Assembly (NCBI GenBank): GCA_965153455.1
Contig: OZ234501.1
Coordinates: forward strand, 558,001 to 622,000
Reading direction: 5' to 3'
DNA length: 64,000 bases
DNA from: Sphagnum compactum
Taxonomy: Eukaryota > Bryophyta > Sphagnopsida > Sphagnales
The notes beneath the pieces are model-generated. The model was not told the DNA's origin. It was given only the letters and a program-made list of their open reading frames with translations, and made no database searches. The position numbers were made by a program, and so were the translations under genes. Positions within the stretch are counted from its first letter, which is position 1, and the number at the start of each line of letters is the position of its first letter. Shown one piece after another: positions 1-12,893 of the stretch.

Positions 1-3000
1 TAGTACAAAAAATGGATTGGGGAACATGAAGAAAAAAGCAGTGATAGACATATATTGTACCACCAGGCCTATTAAAGGCCATGAAAAAAAATGCAAAAAA
101 CATTTTATTTGATTCCATAAATATCAAAACCCATAATATCTAGGATATTATTGTTGATTATTATACCCACACATGTGTAAATATGGAACAAGTGCCATAA
201 CTAGATACTATACAATCAATGTGCACTTGTGATATGTATCGACCGTTTGTTAATGGCCAATTTATTTTTAAAACCATATATGTCCTTCGTAAATATATGT
301 GTATCAATCATCTATCATCCTAGCTCCAATAATATGAAAACCATTTACATGAAATTTGTGACCTGTATTTGTACCCCTTAAACTGAAAATCATGTGCAAG
401 GGCTATTCAAATGGATAGGCAAATATGTGGGACATATATTTGAAAATTTTATTCTAATGTGTGAAATTCATCTTGTAGAGAGGTTTTCTTATTTACTAAT
501 GTGGTATACATCTTGATTTGTATGCAAAGCTATGTCTATTCATATGTACATGATCTAACAAAATCTTGATCATTTGGAGTGGACCTTGTTTTATTTTTGG
601 ACCCACTTATAAACACGTGTTTATGTTCATTTGGAAGGTCCATTGATATGTGAACCATTTGCAAATAAGGGACATGTGTAAGATATGTCCCATATGCAAC
701 ATCTACAACAAATGTCCCACATTTCTCATCCGCATACGTAACACATGTCCCACATGCACCATATGCACCAAAAGTGCCACATGTGCCACATGTCCCACAT
801 GCTCCATAAGTACAATTTGCTCCCATTTTGATGATATGGGCCATATGTATTATTCTCAACACATGTATTATATGTATCATAAGAAAAGTAAGTAACATTG
901 TTACATCCGTACCACAAGTAGATGAATGATGCATCTATACAATTGCAATATTGATGTGCCAGCTTTTAGTGTCAAAGGTATGTACTCCATTTTTTTGCCA
1001 TTTAAATGAAAGAATGCACTTTTTCAATAGACACATACCATACATACATATGCATGTGCTATGTAAATGAATTTCAATGCAAATGTCAACATATCCCATT
1101 GCATGTGATTTCTTTCAAAAATGAAAAAATATATATGACCATGAGAAAATGTGTAAATTTTTAAATGTGAAGCCTAAATCCAATTGGCATGTGGATCATT
1201 ATTAATATGACAAACCATGGGATATATGCATTGGGCATATAAATACAATAGAAACTTCCGTTTAAATAAAATTCCCATCAAATATTAAAATAAATGAAAT
1301 CATATTAGAATTTTTGAAAATTTGAATACGTTTTAGGTTTAGGGTTTCAGTTGATCAGTATAAAGTTAATGTCAGTAGTGTGTGCAATTGATATATTTTG
1401 AAGCTTTAGTTCATTCCAGGTATTCAAATTGTAAGTCTTCCATATGTAGAGGTCAACTTTCGAGAAAAAAAAACTTCATCAACATCAAAGAAGGTGCGGC
1501 CACAACTGGACAAGTTTGAAGCAAAGACGGAAGAATCAATCCATGTTCGTGATTTTAAAAGAGGAGAGCGATGAGGATTCAGCCATTTTTTAATGAGAAA
1601 TAAACACACATCACATGGACATGATGGGTCACGTAATTGTGAGCCATATCGACACAACCATGTGTGGTAGTCTTAATTTTTAAAAGTTGCATCAAGGATA
1701 TTCAAGTGTGGTAAGGTTATTAAGGGTTTTTAGCGACTTCAGGTATAATAAGGAATGATGAATGCACATGGTTGCGTGGGAGGGTTGTTTTATTTTTCGA
1801 AATACGATATTGGTGAATAAGGTGTTGGGTTAATTCCTTTATTTAACAAAAAGCTGATAACCATAGTTTTAAGACTTCAATTGTGTAATTAAGGGTGAAA
1901 GATTTTTAGATAATTAGGGGTGGAAGCAGACATTAAAATTCGTGGTGTTCAGCAAAACATTGGTCTTGTTCTAGCATTTTGTGAGTCGTAAGGATGTTGA
2001 GATTCATGAAGTAGTTGAAGAGGTGTCAATGAAAGGTCTAATAGAGATAGAACAATTTTCAAGCCCATGATTAACACAACAATTTGCCATGATAATATTA
2101 AATTAGTTTTCTAGAATAATCTTCAAGCACTAATGATGTGCTTGTAAGAATTCTATGATGTAGCCCTAATACACCCTTACTCAATTTTAATTTCTATTAG
2201 GTCCCTAAATAGAATTGAAATCGAATTTAAATCCTACCATTTCCACCTTAGTAGCCTTAAATGAATTACAATTTAGTAAACGACTTAGAGAGGATAATTC
2301 ATAATTGCAGAAAATCTAAAATGCGACCAATGGTGCGAGCTAGGTATTCGACTCCATGCTCCATGGAAAGGGGGCTGATTGGGCCTCGTAACCAGCAATA
2401 ATGGCCATCATTAAGAACCTAAGTTCGCAATGAAACTGAACATCATCATCTTCACATTGACATTGTTCAATTGTTCTTTTTGCAGGTCCACAAGCGGGAA
2501 CAAATTTTAAGTAGATCGTTAAAGCATATGGGTTAGAAGATAATCAACGATCCCACGTCGATCGATCGATTCAAGTGCGCACCACTCTTTCGAACGGTTC
2601 TTCGTCGCACGGCTATTGGGAAACATTCATGTCAAACGATGTTTTTTCAAGTTATTCCTCTTCTATTGGTGCAATTCGAGGATTTGAGGGCATAACAACA
2701 TCATCTGCCATGACTAAATCTTCACTTGCATAAACAAAATTCAAAGAAGTAGCCGCAACAATTTGGTATTTGCATTCAGAGGGGGTCAGTGCCTTTATTT
2801 AACAAATTAGGGTAGGCGTAATGTGTGGTAGTGACAACAAAACCTCATGAAAACCCGGACATCCTAGATCTAATGGATTTGTTAAGCCTTAATTTTGACG
2901 ATGGATCTAGAAGTACATAAGGGTTCTTGTGATGGAAATTTTAATTCCAATTTACTGTTAATTAGTACTTGGTAAAGAATAACTAGGGGATATTAAAAGA

Positions 3001-4160
3001 GTAAATGGTACACGAGAATGTTACTATTATCATTGAGTTAATGTAGTCAAATAATAGGAACTCAAGGATGTTTACTTATTACTACTGATAAATTATCCTA
3101 GTAATTAGTTATTTGAAATAATTAGGATGAAAAAATAGGATGTGAAAATCAAACGGACGGAGTGGGTAAAGATCGAACTCAAGAAACCTCATCAAGATGT
3201 CCAAAATAAGGAAAAGGATGAATCCTCCAATTCCATTAGTCATGAGGATTATCATCTTATTTGATTGGAGGATGGAACGTTTTTGGTGTTTCATTAGGCA
3301 TAAGAATGCTCATCCTAAACTCCATTGGAGGACAAATCATTCTCGAGTTTCATTGGTTCTTGAAGGATGAGGAGGCCATGGATTAGAAATAAGGATTTCC
3401 ATAATTTTCATTGGACAAAGAGAACAAGCTCAAGGAGGGGTCATGAAAAGCTTGGGGAAGAAAAGTTTTTGGGGTCTTCTTCTTGTGTTATTTTTCTCGA
3501 GAAGGGGAGGAGAAAGAGGATGAATTTTAGTAGATGGTGGAAAGAGGGAAAGTGGGTTGGATGCTTGGAGTACTTCGAAATAATAGAAGTGAGTAGGATA
3601 GTGTTGGGAATTTGAAATTTTAGAAGAATTTCACAAATTCTCTTGGGTTTAGTAGCACAACTTCTTACTAGTTTTGATGCAGAGCCTGTAATTTGGTAGG
3701 CAGAAGCACCTTGTAGTTAGCTTTTTAATGAACTAAGGCAAGTTTGATTTGGACAACATATGCAATAAGAGTAATATTTCAAATGACTAGTGGTCCGCTG
3801 CTAAGTTGAACATGGTGTTGAATCCTTAAAAATTGGTTTGAATGAGTGACAATTTTAACACAAAATTCTAGGATTTAGAGTGTTCAAACTTGGAAAATAT
3901 ATCTATCAATTCTAAATCGTAAATCATGCATTAGAGGTAAGCTATTTGGTTTCAACTATAAACGCAACTTAACATCTAGAAACACACTTGCATTTTTTCC
4001 TCCACCGGTAGCATATGTATTTTCAAGTATAGTCACCTCATAGAACTGAGAGTGGAGCGACATAAAGTTGCCTCACAATAACACACATCCTTCACACCTT
4101 TTTCATCTTCATATCTTGAAATGATTTATTTATTGAATGTGTAATGATGTTTCGCCTTTT
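1..4160. other. AT-rich intergenic DNA, no gene recognised
   Basis: No reading frame here looks like a conserved protein. The stretch is AT-rich with many short ATATG/CATATG words. At about 640-810 a low-complexity patch repeats CACATGTCCCACATG-like words, which produces artificial Cys/Gly/Thr-rich frames on the minus strand. A short plant telomere-type motif (GGTTTAGGGTTT) lies near 1336-1347. The rest looks like decayed repeat DNA of unknown origin. Confidence 0.6.
640..810. repeat. degenerate CACATGTCCC low-complexity repeat
   Basis: Imperfect repetition of the words CACATGT, GTCCCACATG and CCATATGCAC. It is a cryptically simple tract rather than a clean tandem array, with no protein-coding logic on either strand. 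Confidence 0.5.
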
Positions 4161-4169
4161 TTGTGAAGT

Positions 4170-5100
4170 TCTAATCATAGTAAATTTCCATTGAAGGAAA
4201 AGGAAGCGGCATCGCACCTACAAAGAAAACACATTTTTGAAGAGGAGAAGCAAAAGGAGTCACAACTGGGGCTTTCTCTAACTTTCCCAACTGACGCGCT
4301 CTCAAGTTCCTTAATAGACTCGAATGTGATCTGAAGTGAAAACAAGGAAAGAGTAAGGAGTTAGGGCACACTCCCTGGCTCGCAGCACTTTGGGGGTAGA
4401 GGGGCGTGTTAGAGCTCTAGGATGAGACTAGGAAAAATGACAAGTAATCAATCACTCATACAGACCTGCACAAACCAAATAACAAGTTGGTTAGTGCATA
4501 GCTGGAGCACTTTTGGTGCTAGGACGAGCCATAGGAAAACTCGGACTCACAAGACTCACCACAGCTCGAACTTGAGGGAAGCCACCACCTTCCCCTTTAT
4601 AGTATACTTTGTGCCTGGCCACGGGACCAGCACCCATATGACATTTTGTCCCGGGATTCCCAACTGGGAATCCCGAATTTCCCATAACTAGGACTCCCAC
4701 GACTTTGGGGGCCCATAAATTTGCGTGCAGACCTCCGATTGAAATGAGGTCTAAAGTAAAATTGTATTCCTCATCGAGATCTTTCCAACAGTATGTGGCA
4801 CGCCACCTCCACGCAAGGAAACGGGGACGTATCCCGGTTTCAACTGCAATGGCTCTCTGAAGATTCGAGAGTCCACTGGGACTCCAACTCCCAAAGTGGG
4901 AGCTCCCTTGGGAGTTGGAGGGGAAACTCCAACACTCCCAAAAGCATGAGGTGTGACTCCCGGGCTTCCCTCTTGGTTCGCACCCTTGCAAGCCCTTGCC
5001 TTGGTCGCGAGCCCAAAGCTAGGGTTACGACACCAACACTCAACTCTGGAAGGCAAAACCTTCTTAAGAAGGTAAGACCAAGCTCTTCATCATCTATCAT
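4170..5100 (-). other. GC-richer LTR-like fragment, family not recognised
   Basis: Base composition changes sharply from the AT-rich flanks. On the minus strand a TATA-like box (TATACTATAAAGGGG, rc of about 4591-4605) precedes a run with CTTGTGAGTC-like words, as in an LTR U3/R region. Two strong hairpins are present (4652-4675 and about 4879-4918). No LTR pair, primer site or target duplication could be found, so this is a weak inference; decayed satellite or unrelated GC-rich DNA is equally possible. Confidence 0.25.
4652..4675. repeat. perfect hairpin, 10-bp stem
   Basis: Left arm CGGGATTCCC, loop AACT, right arm GGGAATCCCG: a perfect inverted repeat, unusually GC-rich for this part of the window. 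Confidence 0.8.
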
Positions 5101-5104
5101 AGTA

Positions 5105-6310
5105 TTTGCAAAAAAAAAGAGCCCACAAACCTCATTTTAGCATCAATAGAAGTTTGATGGGTTTTTTTGGCAACATTTCTCCCCCTTTTTCTTTTTATTG
5201 TTTTGTTGTTGGTCTAACTATTCTTTTATGAGCTCGACTTTCCTTAAAACAAGCCCACCAAGCTTCTTTCGACATTAAAAGAAATTTGATGGGTTTTTTT
5301 CTTCAACCTGTTCATTCTTTTCCTACTGAACTTATCTCGGCACCAAGCTTTTTTTGACATCGAAAGAAGCTTAGCGGGTTTTTTTTTGCAAAATTTTTAA
5401 CCCGCACACATTCGGTACAGAAAACAAACTTGTGGAGCTTTTATCGGCACTAAAAGAAGCTCCAGGGGTTTTTTCTTGGAACCATTATTAAACATTTTCT
5501 TCTTCTTTGTCTTTTTTTGGTGTTCTGGCTTTTCTCCATGTGAATTTAACTTTGCAAAAAAAAACCCATCAAGCTTTTTTTGACACTGAGAGAAGCTCGA
5601 CGGGCTTTTTTCTACAACCCTTTCTTTTCTTATCAAGTTTCTCTTGACACCAAAAGAAGCTCGACAAGTTTCTTTCTGCAAAACTTTTAACCCGCACACC
5701 TTTATTACAGAAAACAAACTCGTGGAGTTTCTTTCGGCACCGAAAGAAGCTCCATGGGGATTTTCTTCCAACCTTCTTCCTCTTTTTTTTCATCTTCGTC
5801 TTTTTTTGTTGCTATGACTCTTCTCCATTTGAGTTATACTTTGCAAAAAACAAACCCACCAATGTTTTTCTGCAACCATTCATTCTCTTCCCACCAATCT
5901 TTTATTGGCACCGAGGTCATCTTTGCGCCAAGAGAAATTTGACGGGTTATTTTTTGAAAAAAATTTAACCCACACATTTGCGGAGCTTCTGTTGGCGCCT
6001 AAAGAACTCCATAGGTTTTTCCTTGCAACATTCTTCTGTTTCTTCTTCCTCTTTATCTTTTATGTTTCTTATGGCTCTTCCCAATCTGTGGTCTTCATTG
6101 TAGGAAAGAGTCTTGTTAAGCTTCTCTCAGCACCAATAAAGCTTAGTGGGATTCTTTTTTGCAAAATTCTTCATTTTCTTCTTCCTTTAAACATTTTTTT
6201 TTCTCCCTCCTCCTTATGTGCAATGTTCATTGCAAAAAAACATGTTAGGCTTCCCTTAATGTTGAGAGAAGTTTGCCAAATTTCTTTTGGAAATTTCTTG
6301 ATCTTCCTTC
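5105..6310. repeat. degenerate tandem array with palindromic cores
   Basis: About ten imperfect units share a core that reads like its own reverse complement (AGCTTCTTTCGGCACCGAAAGAAGCT type), followed by GACGGGTTTTTTCTGCAACC-like DNA. Cores lie near 5262, 5345, 5432, 5568, 5634, 5724, 5900, 5975, 6115 and 6240. The core at 5724-5753 is the cleanest, with a stem of about 12 bp. Spacing varies from about 65 to 140 bp. Long frames on both strands here are by-products of the repetition. Origin is unknown; a decayed satellite or the inside of a foldback element would fit. Confidence 0.6.
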
Positions 6311-6319
6311 CTCCTTTTT

Positions 6320-7640
6320 TTCTTTTTTTCAATCATTACTGGTTTAAGAAAATTTATCAACAAGGAACAGTAGAGTGTTATTTGAATGAAGGAAGAATAT
6401 CATGCCAGGTTTGCGATAATCCTACAAATCATCTATCAACGAGAAAGGTTAACATATTCCAACAACTGCATTGCCATTACTTTGAGCCTGGTAAACAAGG
6501 GGAAGAAAATCAATTGGTGTTCCATTATGTTGACACAAATGTCCATAAAATTGACCTGGTGGAATGAACATCAAAAAACATATAATAGCCTGATTAGCAG
6601 CACATGATAAAAAAGGCAGCAACATGTTATTCTAGACCTGTGATAGAGGTCTGTTTACATCACTAGTTGCCTTTGACAAAGGAGGACACACCCCTTAATT
6701 CCCCAAAACCACCATCATACAAAGGAAAGAGGAAAAATGGACTAATGTGGAGTAATCCATAAAGGATTCTCCTGAAGTTGTCACCGAAGAGTAGTTTATA
6801 AGTGAACGACGATCAATATGCTCAATAAACATATCGCCACAACCAATTCGGTAGTCATAACGGATGAAGGTACGAATTGAACCATTACCACCCAGGGACT
6901 GGTTGAATCCAAAACCAACCAATTCACCACCAAAAAAAAAACCTCCTACCCATCAACGAATTATGGTGATGGAGGGAGGCGATGCAGACATGGAAGTTAA
7001 TATCATCATGTAACAAGACGATGAGTCAATTAAGACAAAGAGTGACCAATTCATGGAGGAACAAAGTGAACCTGATTGTGAACAGGTATCCAATCAAGAA
7101 CCTTTACTTGTTTAGGAAACTTTTGCTCCTACAGAACAAGCTAATAACTCGTCAACATGTGCAAAATCGATTAGCTAGTTCAGTTTAGCCATGTTGAGTT
7201 AGCACATGTTAAACATGTTTATATTTTTCTTAAGACATCAGTAGCCTATGCCTAGCATGAGAGCCTAAAATAGGTTAACCTTTTCTTTGAGCAAGCAGTC
7301 TTAATTGCTTAGACCTAACCTCAAATAGTAGATAGTTTAGTTGATTTGAAATATAAGTACAACAATGTTGATAACCTGTTAGAGGATACAAATAACCAGT
7401 TATAAGCCCATTTTTTAGAACTAGTTCATTAGAAACAAGCCTTACAAAAAAAAAAAAAGGACTTAACTGTTGTAAAAGCCCAATTCTTCAAATAACAAGT
7501 AGACAATAAACACCTAGTTGCTAAAGGTGATGAAGTTGAAAGTGCAATTAAGAAAGCCAAAGCCCTATGGTTTGAATATAATGAGCTAACCCAAGCCCAA
7601 TTCAAAACATGTAATGACCTTAAGACCTTATAATTGACTT
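6320..7640. other. intergenic DNA, nothing recognised
   Basis: AT-rich with scattered short frames that have no recognisable domains. The last 400 bases read like the decayed 5' extension of the coding-like block that follows. Confidence 0.5.
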
Positions 7641-8640
7641 AGACCAGTTAATAATGGATTATGGTAAAATGGAAGCCATTAGTGTACAACGGGAAAAGAC
7701 TATGTTGGAGCTAGAAAGTACCTGTTTGCAACAAAGGGAGCAGTTGATAAAAGTCAACATTGAGATTAAAAATTGTAGCCACAAACTTCGGGTACAGATT
7801 CAAGAACTGAAAGGCAAATTGGAAACACTTTGCAAATCACATGGTAAAGCTTCTCAACCTTCTTACATGGATAACTGGTTGAAGGAGTTCGAAGAATTAC
7901 TTTTAGACAATGCCTTGCTTAAGGTGTAGAATTGAACATCAGCTGAAAAGACCTCGAAGTGAAAGGAATGGGGTGGTAGATAGTGTAGGAAATCATTAAA
8001 GAACAAATTCAAGAGAGTCTCAACATTGCTCGTGTAGCTGAGGCGGCCTACTTGAATGAACTAGTTGCATATCAGTTACATTTTGAGGGCTACAAGTATG
8101 ACTAGCCCACTAGCAAACTTGTTGAGGTACTTATTAATGTTTTTCAGAAGAATTCACCTATGCGATCAGCTACTATGGCTATAAGTTCTTGGAGCAAACC
8201 TGTTGTTACCACCACCAAAAAACCTAAACCCTCAGGGGAGGAGCAGAGCTAGCTATTGTTCCTTATACCTTACTTTTACCCACCGAACCTATGGAAGTAC
8301 CTGAAGTTGTTTCTAGCACTCATGTAAAAGTCTTAGAAGAACCTATCACTCCAAAACATGTACCATTATCTTTAGCAGAGATTGGGGTAGGCGTAGATGT
8401 TACCTTGATTGATAGTGTTACTCATGCCTCTGAAGTTTTTTGAAGCCCGGATATAATACTAAAGGATACACTTGTTATGGAAAAACTAGATACTTGGCCG
8501 ATTCCTTTGAATGAACCTATTGATAATACAAGTGAACAACTTGTTGATGATCTAGTTGCAAGAATTAAACAAACGATTCAAGGTGACTGATTTCGAGGAT
8601 GAAATCTAGTTTTCAAGGGGGGTTAATGTTCAACCAATTT
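7640..8640 (+). pseudogene. decayed retroelement coding block, copy 1
   Basis: The clearest open stretch (7654-7929) encodes a Lys/Glu/Leu-rich peptide with coiled-coil character (e.g. QIQELKGKLETLC) ending in a DNWLKEFEELLLDNAL segment. It continues in broken frames to about 8590. It ends in a GAGGATGAAAT...TTTTCAAGGGGGG motif, which resembles the 3' end of plant gypsy polyproteins and their polypurine tract. The block is repeated about 1.17 kb downstream. Function is unknown; assignment to a gypsy-like element is inference from the 3' motif. Confidence 0.4.
8610..8622 (+). promoter_or_regulatory. polypurine-tract-like site
   Basis: TTTCAAGGGGGG followed by TTAATGTTCAACC. In plant gypsy elements such a run just precedes the 3' LTR, so a 3' LTR could start with the TG at 8627. 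No matching 5' LTR was found. Confidence 0.3.
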
Positions 8641-8839
8641 TTCAGTGTAGATAATAACTAGTCTACTTAACCAGTAACCAGTAAGACATTTTAATTAAAG
8701 ATACTTTATTTTTTTGATTAATAGGTTCAAAGGATAATTAATTTGTTACAACAACTGGTAACCAAATAGTTGTAGTAACCGATTAGTTAACAGAACAAGA
8801 AATTTGAACTTATGACTAATAGCTTATTGTTTTAATTTA

Positions 8840-9690
8840 TGGAAACTATTAATGTTCAACAAAAGAAAATTCTTGTAGAGCTAAAGAACACCTACTTATA
8901 GCAGTGGGAATTGACAAAGGTCAACATAAACATGGAGAATTGTACCCATGAGCTCCGGGTACAAATTAAAAAATTGAAGGGTGAATTGGAGACACTTCAC
9001 CAAACGTCTGGTAAAGCTTCTCAAACTACCTACATGGATAATTGGTTGAGGGAGTTCGAAGAATTACTTTTGGATAATGCCTTGTTCATATTGCAGAACC
9101 AAGTTTTGGTAGACAAAAATTTGAAATTGAAAGAATGGTGGTAGACTATATAGGAGATTACATAAGAACAAATTTAAGAAAATTTGGAATTGGTTCGTGT
9201 GGATGAAGAAGCCTACTTGAATGAACTAGTTGTAACTGATCATAGTTTGAAGGTTATACATATGATCGGCTTAGCGGCAAACTAGTTGAAGTACCTATTA
9301 ATGTTTCCTATAAGTTTTCACATGTGGAGGCAACATTTGCAACTATAAATTTTGGAATGAACATGTTGTCATTACCATAGAGGAACCAAAGTCAATAAAA
9401 GGAGGAGTTGAATTTGCTAATGTTTCTTGTATTTTGCATTTGCCCATAAAATTTGTGGAAGTACTTGTTATGATTGTTAATACTTAGGTAGAAGAATTGG
9501 AAGAACCTGTTATTCCCAAACTTTTTAAATTAGTTATACCAAAGATTGGGGTAGGAGCCAAGGTCACCTTAATTGACATTATCACACATGCTTATAAAGT
9601 TTTTAGAACTATAAACATAGTACTAAAGGAGACACTTGTTGCTGCAGAGATGTTAATCCACAAGTTTGCGAACATGAGCATGAACACATG
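8840..9690 (+). pseudogene. decayed retroelement coding block, copy 2
   Basis: Diverged duplicate of the 7640-8640 block, offset about 1166 bp. The peptide at 8911-9144 again carries a charged coiled-coil stretch and DNWLREFEELLLDNAL. The downstream segment matching IGVG(V/A)(D/K)VTLID is also repeated (8385-8430 versus 9548-9595). Stops and frameshifts break the frame, and no known domain is recognisable. Confidence 0.4.
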
Positions 9691-9699
9691 AATAGGATC

Positions 9700-10960
9700 A
9701 AATTTGTTAAAAAAGATTTTGTCCATGTCAACAAAATATTAAAAGAATATTATTTGACATGTATGACAAAATATTTGTTGACGTGGAGGAATATTTTGCC
9801 ATGTGTCCATGGATGAATGATCTTTATGGATGAAAATATGGATGAATTGTATTCTACATGTTGGCAACAAACATTATTTTTGTGAAAAATTAAATAAAAA
9901 AAACATGGTTGAAACAATTTATGTTAATTTATTTTAAAACAATTTGACAAGTTTAATGTTCTAGCCACATTTCAAAGCCATGTAACCCTAAATTAGGTTA
10001 CATCAACTCCTGGATGTCACTGATCAGGGAAGTGGGCTGTTGGTTAGTTGAGCCGTTTGTTTCCATGATGGCTGCTTTTACTTTACTTCTGCATGGGAGG
10101 TTTTGTTGATTTGGGAGCAGGGTGATGCACTGAGATATTTGCATGGCGGCTGCACTGAATGGGTATGGAGCCTGTGTGGTGGCTCCGAATTATGGCTAGG
10201 GTCGGCGATGCAATTATGGAGAGTGGCGGTTTGGCACGGGAGAATGGCTGAAGCTTCTGGACGAAGCTAACGATGGGGAGGAGGAGGATAGGAAGGACGG
10301 GTTTTTTTCCTAGAACGGACAAGGGGGAAGGAGAGAGGACAGTATTGAGGAGAGAGGTAGGAGTTGGATAGGAGAGAGCTTAGCTATACTGAGAAATTTT
10401 TCCGCTGCGTCTGAGGTAGAGTTGAGCTCCTGTTGCAGAAATAGACGAGAGGAATTAGGGAGAGGGAGGACAGTACATGGGGGAACGATCGGACCCTCTG
10501 CTTTCTTTTTGTGAACTGCTGATGGCAAGAATTGCTTGAGCTGTCGAGGATGTACATATTCTGTGAATGAGAATGAAAAATTTCTTTTTGAATTCGCATC
10601 AGTGTGGAAGTACATGATAGGAAGTGTGAGTCGTTGAATTGTTGTGTCGATATGTCTGTCAGTCTGTGAATCATAGAGGAATCAGGGAGAGCAGGAAACA
10701 GCTTGAGTCCTGGAAATGGAAAGCTGTCAGCGGGCGTGAGACCGATTTGTAGAACATAGACGCCAGGGTCCACATCAGATGGTGTATGCGTCGTCTGTTT
10801 TCACAGGACCCCTTCCTTTTGGCTACAACCATACTTCAAATGTGAAATAAGTTCACTACACTTTAATGATTTCACCCTAGTTAAAGTTATTTCACTATAA
10901 TATTATTATGTAAACATTGTGTTTCACTACTAGTTGACATAATTCATTATTATAATTTAT
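9700..10960. other. intergenic DNA including a GC-richer patch
   Basis: About 10020-10800 is purine-rich on the plus strand (GGGAGAGGGAGGAC-type) and gives several long minus-strand frames with Ser/Pro/Leu-rich, domain-free translations. I see no gene. It may be an LTR or promoter fragment, but I could not find its boundaries. Confidence 0.4.
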
Positions 10961-12060
10961 TGTGGTAAATAGGTTTATTTTTATGTTATTTAAAATACCC
11001 TATGCTACTTTATGATATACTTTATATTATTTTAACATATACCCTAAGTTCTTATAGGCTATTATAAATTGTTATACCCTAAACTACTATATGTTATTCC
11101 ACTTTAAAATATCCTTGTTAGCTTATTGTAGGATTTTTATTTTAAGTTATTATAAGTTATTTTATCATAAGTATAACAATTTAAAATAATTTAAAATATA
11201 ATATAATGACCAAAGGTAAAATAACCTAGAATAACCAAAATAACCTATGAAAAATAATTTAAAATAGCCTATAATAAAATAACTACCAATGGCCTATGAT
11301 AATATAATATAAAATATCCAACAATAGCCATTAATAACCTATGGTAATTTAGTTTAAAATAACCACTAATAAATAAAGTAATTAATAATAAAAATTAATA
11401 AAATAACCACAATAACCATTAATATAATAATCACCAGTAACCATTAATAAAATAGTCACCAATAACCATTAATAATATAACCACCAATAACCATTAATAA
11501 AATAATCATTAATAGCCATCAATAAAATAAGTATTAATGGCCACAATAGCCATTAATAACCACCAATAAAATAGGCACCAATAAAATATATAGTCATCAA
11601 TAAAATAGGTGTCAATAGCCACCAATATAATAACTAATAATATCCATTAATAGCTTATGGTAATATAATTTAGAATAACCAATAATAACATAAGGTGAAA
11701 TAACCTTCGATAGCCAAAAGTAATTAATAATAGATTCACATAGCAAAAAATAGCCTAAGATAAAATAGCTTAGAATAACCAAAATTAACTTATAATAGTC
11801 GCAAATGACCTAAAGCAAAATAGCCTACAACAGATAAAAATAACATAGAATAGCCCAAAATAGCCCAAAATAACATAAAATAGCCAAAAATAACTTTAAA
11901 TAACCGAAAGTAACCTAGGGTAAAATAACTAAAAATAACAAAAAAAATAAAAATAGTCATAAATAACAATAAATAATGTAGGGTGAAATAATTTGTAACA
12001 ATGAAAAGTAGCCTTAAAATAGCTAAAAATAACCTAACATAGGTAATATTATTATATTAG
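10960..12060. repeat. AATAACC/AATAGCC simple-sequence tract with opposite-strand arm
   Basis: From about 11180 to 12050 the DNA is an imperfect repetition of AATAACCATTAATA and AATAGCC words. The preceding 10960-11180 carries the same words on the other strand (TATAGGCTATTATAA, GTTATTTTA), so the two arms could fold back imperfectly. No reading frame survives. TTCACT words flank both sides. Confidence 0.6.
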
Positions 12061-12588
12061 CAAAAAAATTATCCATTTATTAAACATTTTTTTTCCGAAA
12101 TAATGGTCGTTGAAATGTTACTGAATAATGATATCAAAAAATATTTGTTCAAATGATTTTACACTTTCAAAAGGAAATAAATGTAATTATGTATATATTA
12201 TTGAATTTAAAAAAAATAAACTTTAATCATTTCATTTGGACAAAATCTCAATAAGATATGAATTTTCAAATTTTATGTTTTTGTAATGTTTAAAATATAT
12301 ACTTGATAAATAAAATGCAATGTAACACATCATCACAATAAGTGTGGTGCCTTGATGGTAGGGGTGTTTCCTTCCATCCTAAAGGTCAAAAGATCAAACT
12401 TCACAAATGTTGTGTTTGTGGTCAACAATTGTAAATTAATTGAATATTATCCAATGTAGTTCTTTAGAGTAAGTGTTTATTTAAGTTGATTACATGGCCT
12501 ATGCACCTATGTTAGGTTTTAAACCTAGCCTAGGTAGTGACACATGTCAATAATTCATAGGCTGAAAACTATGAAATTATCAATAATA

Positions 12589-12650
12589 TTAAATATTACA
12601 AAATATGTAATATTAAATATTACAAAATATGTAATATTAAATATTATAAA
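12589..12650. repeat. short tandem repeat, unit about 24 bp
   Basis: AATATTAAATATTACAAAATATGT-like unit repeated about 2.6 times. Confidence 0.75.
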
Positions 12651-12893
12651 TAATTTCAATGTAATTGATTTACATGTTATCTAGTTAATTAACTAGCAAG
12701 TGAAATGATTTAATAAATTTGTATTTACTTGAAAGTAACATTATTTCACTAAGTACTAATGGACCAATTCACTATCCATAACAATTGGTCCCCATTCACT
12801 AAGGGGTTGACCAATTTCACCATGGTAAAAATGTTCAAATTCATTCAAAATTTAGTGAAACCCATAATGAATTAAGACGCATTTTCATGTTGT

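Noticed and set aside
536-934. 132-codon minus-strand frame rich in Cys, Gly, Thr and Tyr, resembling a Cys-rich secreted peptide
   Set aside because: Produced by repetition of the CACATGTCCC word. Overlapping frames on both strands are equally odd, and there is no signal peptide or regular Cys spacing beyond the repeat.
4491-4991. 166-codon minus-strand frame
   Set aside because: Lies in a GC-rich patch where all frames are long. The translation has no domain and it spans an LTR-like region.
5397-5771. Minus-strand repeat protein (GASFGAERN-like repeats)
   Set aside because: The repeats follow the palindromic DNA array, units lose phase, and other frames are open too.
10083-10773. Three overlapping minus-strand frames
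   Set aside because: Ser/Pro/Leu-rich translations of a purine-rich plus strand; no domain or start context.
10960-12060. Centromeric or satellite array
   Set aside because: No fixed unit length; it is cryptically simple AATAACC sequence with variable spacing.
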